Shown here piece after piece: positions 1 to 5,958 of a stretch of 14,733 nt of DNA (position 1 is the first letter of the stretch; each line of letters starts with the position of its first letter). The translations under genes were made by a program, and so were the position numbers. The stretch spans positions 1 through 14,733 of the forward strand of contig CALHZD010000039.1 in the NCBI GenBank assembly GCA_938040985.1, in the 5' to 3' direction. Source of the stretch: an uncultured Propionivibrio sp. (GTDB lineage Bacteria; Pseudomonadota; Gammaproteobacteria; Burkholderiales; Rhodocyclaceae). The notes under the pieces are model-generated. The model was given only the letters and a program-made list of their open reading frames with translations, was not told the origin of the DNA and searched no databases.

Positions 1-575
1 CGTACCGCCTGGTCAAATGCCGGGAAATCATGGGCATCCCGCCAGGCGGGGTCAATCAGCTCGGACAGGTCGGCACTTTTCAGCGCCGACAGAATTTGTT
101 TGCGCAATATCGCTTGTGACAAACCGGCGGTCGTCGGATAGACCGGCGTCAGTGCATCAGGAAGTACCGTCTGGCTTGCCAGCCGATAGCGTGGATGCAC
201 CATTTCCGCGCCGAAAAACCCTAAACGAATTTCTCCGAACAATCGCAACGGCGCTTTTTCCTCGTGCGCTTTCTCGAGTTGTTTAACCTGGTTCCCATAA
301 AAATTTAGGAAACGTATGTACAGTTCGCCACTGGCATCGGCAACACGCGCAACCAACTGACGGCGCGGGCGAAATTGCACGGAAACATCAAGCACGACGG
401 CCTCGATCTGAACTGTCATGCCATTGGATGCCGCCGCAATCTGCGTGATTACAGTTTCATCTTCATAACGCGCCGGCAAATGCAGAATGAGATCATCGCG
501 CCGGATCAGTCCAAGCTTACGCAGCTTGGCCTTGATTGCCGGCGAAGCAATGATTTGATCAGCCGCCATCGTCAT
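1..575 (-). CDS. recG: ATP-dependent DNA helicase RecG, N-terminal part, cut by window edge
   Basis: RecG is a cytoplasmic superfamily 2 helicase that remodels stalled replication forks and branch-migrates Holliday junctions. My translation of the minus strand gives about 191 residues with no stop before the left edge. The part seen is the N-terminal helical region plus the wedge (OB) domain that grips the branched DNA: LHLPARYED near 31-39, LYIRFLNFYG near 85-94, FGEIRLGFFGAEMVHPRYR near 113-131, and LTPVYPTTAGLSQ near 142-154, all typical of RecG. The helicase motor is outside the window. Start codons at 575 (MTM) and 569 are both possible; an in-frame TGA lies 39 nt upstream of 575, and no strong ribosome site favours either. 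The gene follows ridA after 66 bases on the same strand and is probably co-transcribed with it. Family call is firm. Confidence 0.93.
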   Translation of the reverse strand, partial: MTMAADQIIASPAIKAKLRKLGLIRRDDLILHLPARYEDETVITQIAAASNGMTVQIEAVVLDVSVQFRPRRQLVARVADASGELYIRFLNFYGNQVKQLEKAHEEKAPLRLFGEIRLGFFGAEMVHPRYRLASQTVLPDALTPVYPTTAGLSQAILRKQILSALKSADLSELIDPAWRDAHDFPAFDQAV

Positions 576-641
576 TTGAATGGGGTCGGTTATGCGTTGC
601 TGCGCAGATCAGGTGCCAACGCAGACACCAACGCCTTGCCG

Positions 642-1034
642 TTATTGCGCGCGCATCGGGAGCACCATCACAGCATCCGCCTCGACCAGCGCTTTTCGTG
701 GCAACGCGGCCACCCCTACGGCCGCCCGCGCTGGAAAAGGAACAGCAAAGTAACGGGACATCGTCTCGTTGACCTTGGCAAAATATTCCAAATCGGTCAA
801 ATAGACATTGACCTTGACGATATCGGACAACGATCCTCCCGCTGCCTCGGCAACGGCTTTCAAGTTTTCGAAGACACGGACAATTTGCGCATCAATACCT
901 TCGACCATTTCCATGTTTGCCGGATCCAAACCAATCTGGCCAGATAGATACACGGCATCACCGACTCTGACCGCTTGTGAGTAGGCACCAATAGCCGAAG
1001 GAGCCTTAGCGGTAGAAACTATTATTTTTTCCAT
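642..1034 (-). CDS. ridA: RidA family reactive enamine/imine deaminase
   Basis: RidA (YjgF/YER057c/UK114 family) is a small trimeric cytoplasmic enzyme that hydrolyses reactive 2-aminoacrylate and other enamines or imines made by PLP enzymes. The protein has the usual length, 130 residues from the preferred start. It opens with an IGAYSQAV stretch, then YLSGQIGLDP, the VYLTDLEYFAKVN segment, and a C-terminal FPARAAVGVAALP block carrying the conserved active-site arginine, followed by the glutamate in ALVEADAV. I chose the ATG at 1034 because GGAAG lies 5 bases before it. The ATG at 1046 would add four residues, but its AGGA touches the start codon. The gene stands between the rplQ terminator and recG and seems to have its own promoter. 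RidA and TdcF-like paralogues cannot be separated from sequence alone. Confidence 0.93.
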   Translation of the reverse strand: MEKIIVSTAKAPSAIGAYSQAVRVGDAVYLSGQIGLDPANMEMVEGIDAQIVRVFENLKAVAEAAGGSLSDIVKVNVYLTDLEYFAKVNETMSRYFAVPFPARAAVGVAALPRKALVEADAVMVLPMRAQ

Positions 1035-1076
1035 GGTTTCTTCCATTCCTGGTCACAAAAATTATCATTGAAACAC

Positions 1077-1105
1077 ATTAGTCGAACATCGAAGAAACGA
1101 GTCAA
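1077..1105 (-). promoter_or_regulatory. Candidate sigma70 promoter for ridA-recG
   Basis: Reading the minus strand, TTGACT (1105-1100) and ACTAAT (1082-1077) are separated by 17 bases. The -35 matches consensus at 5 of 6 positions and the -10 at 4 of 6. Initiation near 1070 would leave a leader of about 35 nt before the ATG at 1034. The position just after the rplQ terminator makes a separate promoter logical. This is a consensus match only; the weak -10 keeps confidence moderate. Confidence 0.5.
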
Positions 1106-1190
1106 AGAGAACATGCCATCTTAGCCGGAAATACAAAATTTTCTAAAGATTTTACCTACAATACCGTCTTGTGCCGCTTTCTATACGTAC

Positions 1191-1225
1191 AAAAAAGCCC
1201 CGGAAAGATCTCTCCTGCCGGGGCT
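1191..1225 (-). terminator. Rho-independent terminator after rplQ
   Basis: On the minus strand AGCCCCGG (1225-1218) pairs perfectly with CCGGGGCT (1203-1196) around a 14-nt loop, and the RNA continues into a run of U residues (1196-1191). The hairpin begins 18 bases after the rplQ stop codon. This is the textbook form of an intrinsic terminator and marks the end of the whole ribosomal-protein transcription unit. Confidence 0.93.
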
Positions 1226-1242
1226 CTAAAAGCATTTAAAGA

Positions 1243-1641
1243 TTAGTTGGCTTGTGATTTAGCCGTATCCTCACTAACAACTTCGGGTTGATCCAGCAAA
1301 GACACCAAAGCCATCGGCGCATTGTCGCCATCGCGAAAACCACACTTAAGAATACGCAGGTAGCCCCCATTGCGTGCGGCATAGCGCGGCCCCAATTCAT
1401 CGAACAGTTTGACCACGATCTCCCGATCGCGCAAGCGATCAAAAGCCAAGCGGCGATTCGCCAGGCTCGGCTTTTTACCCAAAGTAATAATCGGCTCGGC
1501 GACACGACGCAGTTCTTTTGCCTTAGGTAAAGTTGTTCTAATTGTTTCATGGCGAAGCAAAGAAACAGTCATGTTTCTCAACATAGCCAAGCGATGCGAA
1601 CTAGTACGATTAAGTTTACGAAGCCCCAAACGGTGACGCAT
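1243..1641 (-). CDS. rplQ: 50S ribosomal protein L17
   Basis: L17 (bL17) is a bacterial large-subunit protein that binds 23S rRNA near the exit side of the 50S particle. The N-terminus MRHRLGLRKLNRTSSHR is diagnostic, and the protein is 132 residues (127 in E. coli). I chose the ATG at 1641 over the upstream in-frame start at 1680, which would overlap rpoA and add 13 unrelated residues. The sequence AAGGAAGGA precedes 1641 at a suitable distance. The central region (SLANRRLAFDRLRDREIVVKLF) and the GGYLRILKCGFRDGDNAPMA block are family-typical. It is the last gene of the alpha operon, 28 bases after rpoA, with a strong terminator behind it. The final ~15 residues form a short acidic and variable tail. 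Confidence 0.97.
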   Translation of the reverse strand: MRHRLGLRKLNRTSSHRLAMLRNMTVSLLRHETIRTTLPKAKELRRVAEPIITLGKKPSLANRRLAFDRLRDREIVVKLFDELGPRYAARNGGYLRILKCGFRDGDNAPMALVSLLDQPEVVSEDTAKSQAN

Positions 1642-1669
1642 ATCGATTCCTTCCTTTTTGCCTGGGCGG

Positions 1670-2644
1670 TTATTTGTCAAGGCCCGCCGGCGGCCAATTT
1701 TCGAGTTTCATACCCAATGACAAATCACGGGCAGCTAGTACTTCTTTAATTTCATTAAGTGACTTACGGCCCAAGTTCGGTGTTTTCAAAAGTTCATTTT
1801 CAGTTCGCTGAATCAAGTCACCAATATAGTAAATATTTTCAGCTTTTAGGCAATTTGCTGAACGAACTGTCAGCTCAAGGTCATCCACCGGACGCAGTAG
1901 TAAAGGATCGATCTGAATAGATTTCTGATGCTCAACTGGTAACGCCGTACCTTCCAGATCAGCAAAAACAGATAATTGCTCCATCAATACGCGGGCTGCC
2001 ATACGAACTGATTCCTCTGGCTCAAGTACACCATTGGTTTCAATTTCCATAATCAGCTTATCAAGATCAGTACGTTGCTCAACACGTGCATTCTCTACTG
2101 AATAGCTAACACGCCGAATAGGACTAAATGAGGCGTCAAGAATCAGTTTGCCAATATTTCTACCACCATCACCAATGCGACGAATATTTCCCGGTACATA
2201 ACCACGGCCTTTTTCTACTTTCAGTTCAAGGGATAACTTTCCGCCCGGTGAAATATGCGCAATAACATGATCGGGGTTAATAATTTCAACATCATGAGAA
2301 AGAACAATATCCTCAGCACGAACGACGCCTTCACCTTCTTTTGTAAGCTGCAAAACAACTTCATCACGATTATGCAGCTTAAAAACAACCCCTTTGAGAT
2401 TTAGAAGAATATCAACCACATCTTCCTGAACGCCATCAATGGTCGAATATTCATGTAATACACCATCAATCACAACCTCTGTTGCGGCATATCCTGGCAT
2501 TGATGAAAGCAAAATACGGCGCAAAGCATTACCCAGCGTATAACCATACCCCCGTTCAAAAGGCTCCATTATTACCTTGGCGTGCACTGGAGACAAACTC
2601 TGCACATCAATAATACGTGGTTTTAGAAGTCCACTATCTTGCAT
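1670..2644 (-). CDS. rpoA: DNA-directed RNA polymerase subunit alpha
   Basis: RpoA dimerises to nucleate assembly of beta and beta', and its C-terminal domain contacts UP elements and activators. At 324 residues it is close to E. coli (329). The N-terminal domain carries EPFERGYGYTLGNALRR near 27-43 and LSSMPGYAATEV, followed by LNLKGVVFKLHNRDE and VEKGRGYVPGN. The C-terminal domain starts after a linker near 240. RSANCLKAE (Arg261, equivalent to E. coli Arg265, the UP-element contact) and TPNLGRKSLNEIKEVLA are intact. AAAGGA precedes the ATG by 8 bases. Its upstream neighbour is rpsK, not the expected rpsD, with a 99-bp spacer. Confidence 0.98.
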   Translation of the reverse strand: MQDSGLLKPRIIDVQSLSPVHAKVIMEPFERGYGYTLGNALRRILLSSMPGYAATEVVIDGVLHEYSTIDGVQEDVVDILLNLKGVVFKLHNRDEVVLQLTKEGEGVVRAEDIVLSHDVEIINPDHVIAHISPGGKLSLELKVEKGRGYVPGNIRRIGDGGRNIGKLILDASFSPIRRVSYSVENARVEQRTDLDKLIMEIETNGVLEPEESVRMAARVLMEQLSVFADLEGTALPVEHQKSIQIDPLLLRPVDDLELTVRSANCLKAENIYYIGDLIQRTENELLKTPNLGRKSLNEIKEVLAARDLSLGMKLENWPPAGLDK

Positions 2645-2743
2645 GTCTCATCCTTTAACTAACCGCCCGAATGGCTCGCAATAACTTCTGATTAAAAATC
2701 TCAGATTAAGACTTTTAACATTCCAAGCCACTGCGATTTCTCT
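2645..2743 (-). other. rpsK-rpoA spacer where rpsD is missing
   Basis: In most beta- and gammaproteobacteria the roughly 620-bp rpsD gene (ribosomal protein S4) sits here. Only 99 bases lie between the rpsK stop and the rpoA ATG. In this spacer I see no S4 start (MARY-like) and no S4 C-terminal reading frame. It holds a weak stem (CTG..ATT / AATCAG around TTT, with a 2-nt bulge), two TTAATC copies, and the rpoA ribosome site AAAGGA. A TTGGAA-17-TGAGAT promoter-like pair is too weak to call. The order rpsM-rpsK-rpoA-rplQ resembles that of Alphaproteobacteria. Confidence 0.85.
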
Positions 2744-3133
2744 CTAGATTCGGCGTTTTTTAGGAGGCCGACAACCATTGTGTGGAATTGGCGTCACGTC
2801 AGTAATCATAGAAATCTTCATCCCGAGCGCATTAAGCGCCCGAACAGAAGATTCGCGCCCTGGTCCAGGGCCTTTAATACGAACCTCTAAATTTTTAACG
2901 CCATATTCAACAGCGACTTTTCCAGCAGCTTCAGCCGCCACCTGTGCTGCAAATGGTGTACTTTTGCGCGAACCTTTAAACCCTGCTCCTCCAGAAGTTG
3001 CCCATGCCAAAGCATTACCTTGACGGTCAGTAATCGTAATAATCGTATTATTAAACGATGCATGAATATGAGCAACGCCTTCAGCGACATTCTTTTTTAC
3101 CTTCTTACGAACCTTCGTTGCAGTTTTAGCCAT
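2744..3133 (-). CDS. rpsK: 30S ribosomal protein S11
   Basis: S11 (uS11) lies on the 30S platform and helps shape the mRNA exit and the Shine-Dalgarno helix pocket. At 129 residues it has the same length as in E. coli. The basic N-terminus is followed by VAHIHASFNNTIITITDRQG, the SGGAGFKGSRKSTPFAAQ block, and RIKGPGPGRESSVRAL. It ends in TPIPHNGCRPPKKRRI. The Asn119-Gly120 pair is the site that carries isoaspartate in E. coli S11, so that modification site is conserved. It follows rpsM after 20 bases; a weak AGGGA lies about 11 bases before the ATG. The next gene is rpoA, not rpsD. Confidence 0.98.
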   Translation of the reverse strand: MAKTATKVRKKVKKNVAEGVAHIHASFNNTIITITDRQGNALAWATSGGAGFKGSRKSTPFAAQVAAEAAGKVAVEYGVKNLEVRIKGPGPGRESSVRALNALGMKISMITDVTPIPHNGCRPPKKRRI

Positions 3134-3153
3134 GATGTATAAAATCCCTATTT

Positions 3154-3516
3154 CTATTTTTTGGCAGCAATAGCTTTACGCGGACCTTTGCGCGTCCGTG
3201 CATTAGTGCGCGTCCGTTGACCACGGACAGGTAAACCTTTGCGGTGCCGAAGACCACGGTAACATCCAAGATCCATTAGACGCTTAACGCTCATCGTTAC
3301 TTCGCGCCGTAAATCGCCTTCAACTGTATATTTTGCAACTTGCTCACGTAAGCGATCCATCTCCGCATCCGTCAGATCTTTGACTTTGGTTGAACGCACA
3401 ATACCTATAGCGTCGCAAATTTGTTGCGCACGACTACGACCAATACCATAAACTGCAGTTAATGCAATTTCAGCATGTTGGTGATTAGGAATATTTACTC
3501 CTGCAATCCGGGCCAT
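3154..3516 (-). CDS. rpsM: 30S ribosomal protein S13
   Basis: S13 (uS13) sits in the head of the 30S subunit and forms intersubunit bridges and contacts with P-site tRNA. The 120-residue protein begins MARIAGVNIPNHQHAEIAL and has the YGIGRSRAQQICDAIGI helix-two-turn-helix region. Next comes the coiled helical segment with DLTDAEMDRLREQVAKY, and then the basic RNA-binding C-terminus with YRGLRHRKGLPVRGQRT and a TRKGPRKAIAAKK tail. GGGG lies 8 bases before the ATG. It heads the alpha cluster, 60 bases after rpmJ. In E. coli the leader of this gene is the S4 repression target, but here S4 is not encoded in the operon. Confidence 0.98.
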   Translation of the reverse strand: MARIAGVNIPNHQHAEIALTAVYGIGRSRAQQICDAIGIVRSTKVKDLTDAEMDRLREQVAKYTVEGDLRREVTMSVKRLMDLGCYRGLRHRKGLPVRGQRTRTNARTRKGPRKAIAAKK

Positions 3517-3557
3517 TGATTTACCCCAAAATAAACAAAACTAACAATTACATTCTT

Positions 3558-3578
3558 AATCATTCAAGTAAAATGATT
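3558..3578 (-). repeat. Perfect 7-bp inverted repeat at the rpmJ stop / rpsM leader
   Basis: AATCATT (3578-3572 on the minus strand) and AATGATT (3564-3558) are perfect complements around a 7-nt loop. The left arm overlaps the rpmJ stop codon. The stem is AU-rich and no U-run follows, so it is not a convincing terminator. It could be an RNA processing or leader element in the 60-nt rpmJ-rpsM spacer, but it may be chance in AT-rich DNA. Confidence 0.4.
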
Positions 3579-3690
3579 ACCCCTGTCGCTGTTTGTGTCT
3601 CGGATCAGAACAAATCACTCGCACAACACCGTGCCGTCTAATAATTCTGCATTTACGGCAAATGCGTTTAACAGAGGCCAATACTTTCAT
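3577..3690 (-). CDS. rpmJ: 50S ribosomal protein L36 (zinc-ribbon form)
   Basis: L36 (bL36) is the smallest large-subunit protein and folds around one zinc ion near domain V of 23S rRNA. I translated this 37-codon frame by hand. It starts MKVLASVKRICRKCR and ends in RVICSDPRHKQRQG. The zinc ligands Cys11, Cys14, Cys27 and His32 are all present, so this is the C+ form, one residue shorter than in E. coli. AGGAG lies 6 bases before the ATG. It sits between infA and rpsM, the standard place. Residue 4 is Leu, where Arg is common. Confidence 0.96.
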   Translation of the reverse strand: MKVLASVKRICRKCRIIRRHGVVRVICSDPRHKQRQG

Positions 3691-3762
3691 AATTCACTCC
3701 TATTTTTTATGTTGGATATACAGCGGATCTCGGCCCTGCATAATCAATTACGTACAAATTCT

Positions 3763-3981
3763 TTATTTAGCTCGAAAAACAATTCTAGCTCGAGTTAAAT
3801 CATAAGGTGTTAACTGAACCGTAACTTTATCACCAGGCAGAATTCGAATGTAATGCATACGCATTTTCCCCGAAATAAATCCTAAAACAATATGACCGTT
3901 CTCCAGCTTTACCCTAAATGTCGCATTCGGCAGGTTTTCAATTATTTCTCCCTGCATTTCAATCAGATCTTCTTTTGCCAT
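3763..3981 (-). CDS. infA: Translation initiation factor IF-1
   Basis: IF1 binds the 30S A site and, with IF2 and IF3, controls start-codon selection. The protein is 72 residues, exactly the usual length, and is a single OB fold. It starts MAKEDLIEMQGEIIENLPN, followed by FRVKLENGHIVLGFISGKMRMHYIRILPGDKV and QLTPYDLTRARIVFRAK. The GFISGKMR loop differs from the more usual AHISGKMR, as in betaproteobacterial copies. The gene starts 3 bases after the secY stop and has no clear Shine-Dalgarno sequence; a perfect hairpin over the last secY codons occupies its place, which suggests translational coupling to secY. Some betaproteobacteria have a second infA elsewhere, which this window cannot show. 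Confidence 0.97.
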   Translation of the reverse strand: MAKEDLIEMQGEIIENLPNATFRVKLENGHIVLGFISGKMRMHYIRILPGDKVTVQLTPYDLTRARIVFRAK

Positions 3982-3984
3982 GTG

Positions 3985-5310
3985 TTATCTGGCTGATAAG
4001 CCAGTCCCTTTAAAATTTGCTTTTTTAAGGAGACCTTCGTACTGCTGCGACATAAGATAAGACTGAACTTGCGTCATAAAATCCATTGTAATCACAACAA
4101 TAATTAGCAATGAAGTTCCACCAAAATAAAATGGCACATTCCATTTAAGAATCAAAAACTCTGGCAACAAACACACAACTGTAATATAGGTTGCGCCAAG
4201 CAAAGTTAAACGCATCAAAATTTTATCAATATAACGAGCAGTCTGTTCACCTGGACGAATACCTGGTACAAATGCACCACTTTTTTTCAGGTTGTCTGCA
4301 GTTTCTTTAGGATTAAATACCAATGCAGTATAAAAAAAACAGAAAAATATAATTGCCACCGCATATAAAATCACATAAACAGGCTGCCCTGGAGATAAAC
4401 CAGCCGCCAAGTCTCTAAGCCAACGCATCGAATCGCCAGAGCCAAACCATCCAGCCAAAGTTGCAGGAAATAAAATAATAGATGAAGCAAAAATTGGTGG
4501 AATAACACCCGACATATTTAATTTAAGCGGCAAGTGAGATGCCTGACCGCCATATAGTTTATTTCCAATTTGCCGTTTAGCATAATTTACTAAAATTTTT
4601 CGCTGACCGCGCTCAATAAATACAACTAAACCCGTCACAACAACAACTAAAACGCAAATAAATAAAGCTGAAAGTGGATGCATAGCTCCATTTTTAACCA
4701 ACTCAAGCATTCCAACGACTGCACTGGGCAATCCTGCTGCGATCCCACAAAAAATGATAATAGAGATACCGTTTCCCAAGCCACGCTCTGTGATTTGTTC
4801 TCCTAACCACATCAAAAACATTGTGCCTGTTAACAAAGTCGTTACAGTAACAAAACGAAACATCAACCCAGGGTTAAGCACCAACCCCTGTTGTGATTCG
4901 ACTGCAATGGCAATACCGATACCTTGAAACAAAGCCAATACGACCGTACCGTAGCGAGTATATTGAGTAATCTTACGCCGCCCTGCCTCACCTTCTTTTT
5001 TGAGCGCTTCAAGATAAGGGCTTGCATGCGTCATTAATTGCATAATAATTGAAGAAGAAATATACGGCATAATTCCGAGCGCAAAAATTGTGAAACGCCG
5101 TAAAGCGCCACCCGAAAACATATTAAACATTCCCAAAATGCCGCCTTGCTGATTACCAAACAATTCACTGAGCACCTGAGGATTAATTCCAGGCACAGGA
5201 ATATGTGCGCCAATACGATATACAATCAAGGCGCCAAGTAAAAAGAAAAGGCGGCGCTTAAGATCGCCGTATTTACTTCCTTTGTTGACTTGGGAAAAAT
5301 TAGTAGCCAA
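3985..5310 (-). CDS. secY: Protein translocase subunit SecY, TTG start
   Basis: SecY forms the protein-conducting channel of the inner membrane with SecE and SecG. The 441 residues (443 in E. coli) predict ten membrane helices near 22-38, 72-94, 120-136, 150-171, 181-202, 213-232, 267-288, 311-331, 368-386 and 394-414. The plug GGILGMFNMFSGGAL is at 57-70, and the conserved Arg of loop C5 is Arg352 in VPGIRPGEQTARY. The start codon is TTG at 5310-5308. An in-frame TGA lies two codons upstream, and the next methionine (61) is inside the plug, so no ATG start is possible. No Shine-Dalgarno sequence is visible in the 26 bases after rplO. The region is markedly AT-rich. Confidence 0.97.
   Translation of the reverse strand: MATNFSQVNKGSKYGDLKRRLFFLLGALIVYRIGAHIPVPGINPQVLSELFGNQQGGILGMFNMFSGGALRRFTIFALGIMPYISSSIIMQLMTHASPYLEALKKEGEAGRRKITQYTRYGTVVLALFQGIGIAIAVESQQGLVLNPGLMFRFVTVTTLLTGTMFLMWLGEQITERGLGNGISIIIFCGIAAGLPSAVVGMLELVKNGAMHPLSALFICVLVVVVTGLVVFIERGQRKILVNYAKRQIGNKLYGGQASHLPLKLNMSGVIPPIFASSIILFPATLAGWFGSGDSMRWLRDLAAGLSPGQPVYVILYAVAIIFFCFFYTALVFNPKETADNLKKSGAFVPGIRPGEQTARYIDKILMRLTLLGATYITVVCLLPEFLILKWNVPFYFGGTSLLIIVVITMDFMTQVQSYLMSQQYEGLLKKANFKGTGLSAR
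3989..4004 (-). promoter_or_regulatory. Hairpin over the secY 3' end, just before infA
   Basis: CTGGCT and AGCCAG form a perfect 6-bp stem with the loop TATC, made from the last codons of secY. Its near edge is 7 bases from the infA ATG, where a Shine-Dalgarno sequence would normally lie. Ribosomes finishing secY would melt it, so it could enforce coupling of infA to secY translation. Function is inferred from position only. Confidence 0.45.
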
Positions 5311-5336
5311 GAGATATCACTATTAAAAAATAAAAT

Positions 5337-5771
5337 CTATTCCACAACACAACCGCCAGCCGCTTCAATTGCGGTTTTTGCGCCTTTAGTTACACCAACA
5401 CCTTTAAGTGTCACTTTACGCATGATTTTTCCAGACAATATTACTTTAGCTGATAATGCATGCTGTGAAACCAAATCGGCCTGTATAAGCGTCAACAAAT
5501 CAATTTCATCAACAGGTAAAGGATCAATTTCTGACAAACGAATTTCTGCATTACGCGAATTAGTTAAAGAGATAAAACCACGTTTCGGTAGACGACGCTG
5601 CAATGGCATTTGCCCACCTTCAAACCCTACCTTGTGAAAACCTCCTGCGCGCGATTTTTGGCCTTTATGACCGCGCCCAGCAGTTTTCCCCAAACCAGAG
5701 CCGATACCCCGACCAAGGCGCCGCTTGGCATGATTTGCGCCATTCGCCGGCTGAATAGTATTGAGCTTCAT
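5337..5771 (-). CDS. rplO: 50S ribosomal protein L15
   Basis: L15 (uL15) is a late-assembly 50S protein that threads a glycine-rich arm into 23S rRNA. Its 144 residues equal the E. coli length. The N-terminus MKLNTIQPANGANHAKRRLG leads into the flexible RGIGSGLGKTAGRGHKGQKSR arm (about 20-41), then the FEGGQMPLQRRLPKRGF block and a globular C-terminal domain ending GAKTAIEAAGGCVVE. The ATG overlaps the rpmD stop as ATGA, so translation is probably coupled. secY follows after 26 bases without a ribosome-binding site. Confidence 0.98.
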   Translation of the reverse strand: MKLNTIQPANGANHAKRRLGRGIGSGLGKTAGRGHKGQKSRAGGFHKVGFEGGQMPLQRRLPKRGFISLTNSRNAEIRLSEIDPLPVDEIDLLTLIQADLVSQHALSAKVILSGKIMRKVTLKGVGVTKGAKTAIEAAGGCVVE

Positions 5772-5956
5772 CTTACAACCTCACACTTTACGAGATAAGC
5801 GACTTTATGAACCATACCGCGAATCGCTAGAGTATCTTGTAACTCAGCGCTGCTATTTAGGCGACGCAAGCCTAAACCACGCACAGTAGCACGATGTGAT
5901 TGCTTTGTACCGATTAAACTCTTAACAAGAGTTACTTTAATTTTTTTTTCAGCCAT
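5768..5956 (-). CDS. rpmD: 50S ribosomal protein L30
   Basis: L30 (uL30) is a small 50S protein with a ferredoxin-like fold. The 62 residues (59 in E. coli) read KKIKVTLVKSLIGTKQSHRA, then RGLGLRRLNSS and a C-terminal IRGMVHKVAYLVKCEVV, all standard. A run of nine A residues follows GCTG in codons 3 to 6, a potential slippage tract near the start, but the frame is intact. The gene begins 2 bases after rpsE and overlaps rplO by 4 bases. Confidence 0.97.
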   Translation of the reverse strand: MAEKKIKVTLVKSLIGTKQSHRATVRGLGLRRLNSSAELQDTLAIRGMVHKVAYLVKCEVVR

Positions 5957-5958
5957 TT

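Noticed and set aside
375..947. 190-residue plus-strand open frame
   Set aside because: It lies antisense to recG and ridA, both clear homologues on the minus strand, and its translation has no recognisable motif.
1236..1550. 104-residue minus-strand frame overlapping rplQ
   Set aside because: It is another frame of the same strand as L17; the L17 frame is diagnostic and the alternative product resembles nothing.
2670..2735. Promoter for rpoA (TTGGAA-17-TGAGAT)
   Set aside because: The -10 matches only 3 of 6 positions; too weak in AT-rich DNA to report as a feature.
2645..2743. Possible rpsD pseudogene remnant
   Set aside because: Only 99 bases, with no frame resembling the S4 ends; the data support absence, not decay.
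3691..3762. Promoter or regulatory RNA in the infA-rpmJ gap
   Set aside because: Apart from the rpmJ ribosome site I found no -35/-10 pair at acceptable spacing and no convincing stem.
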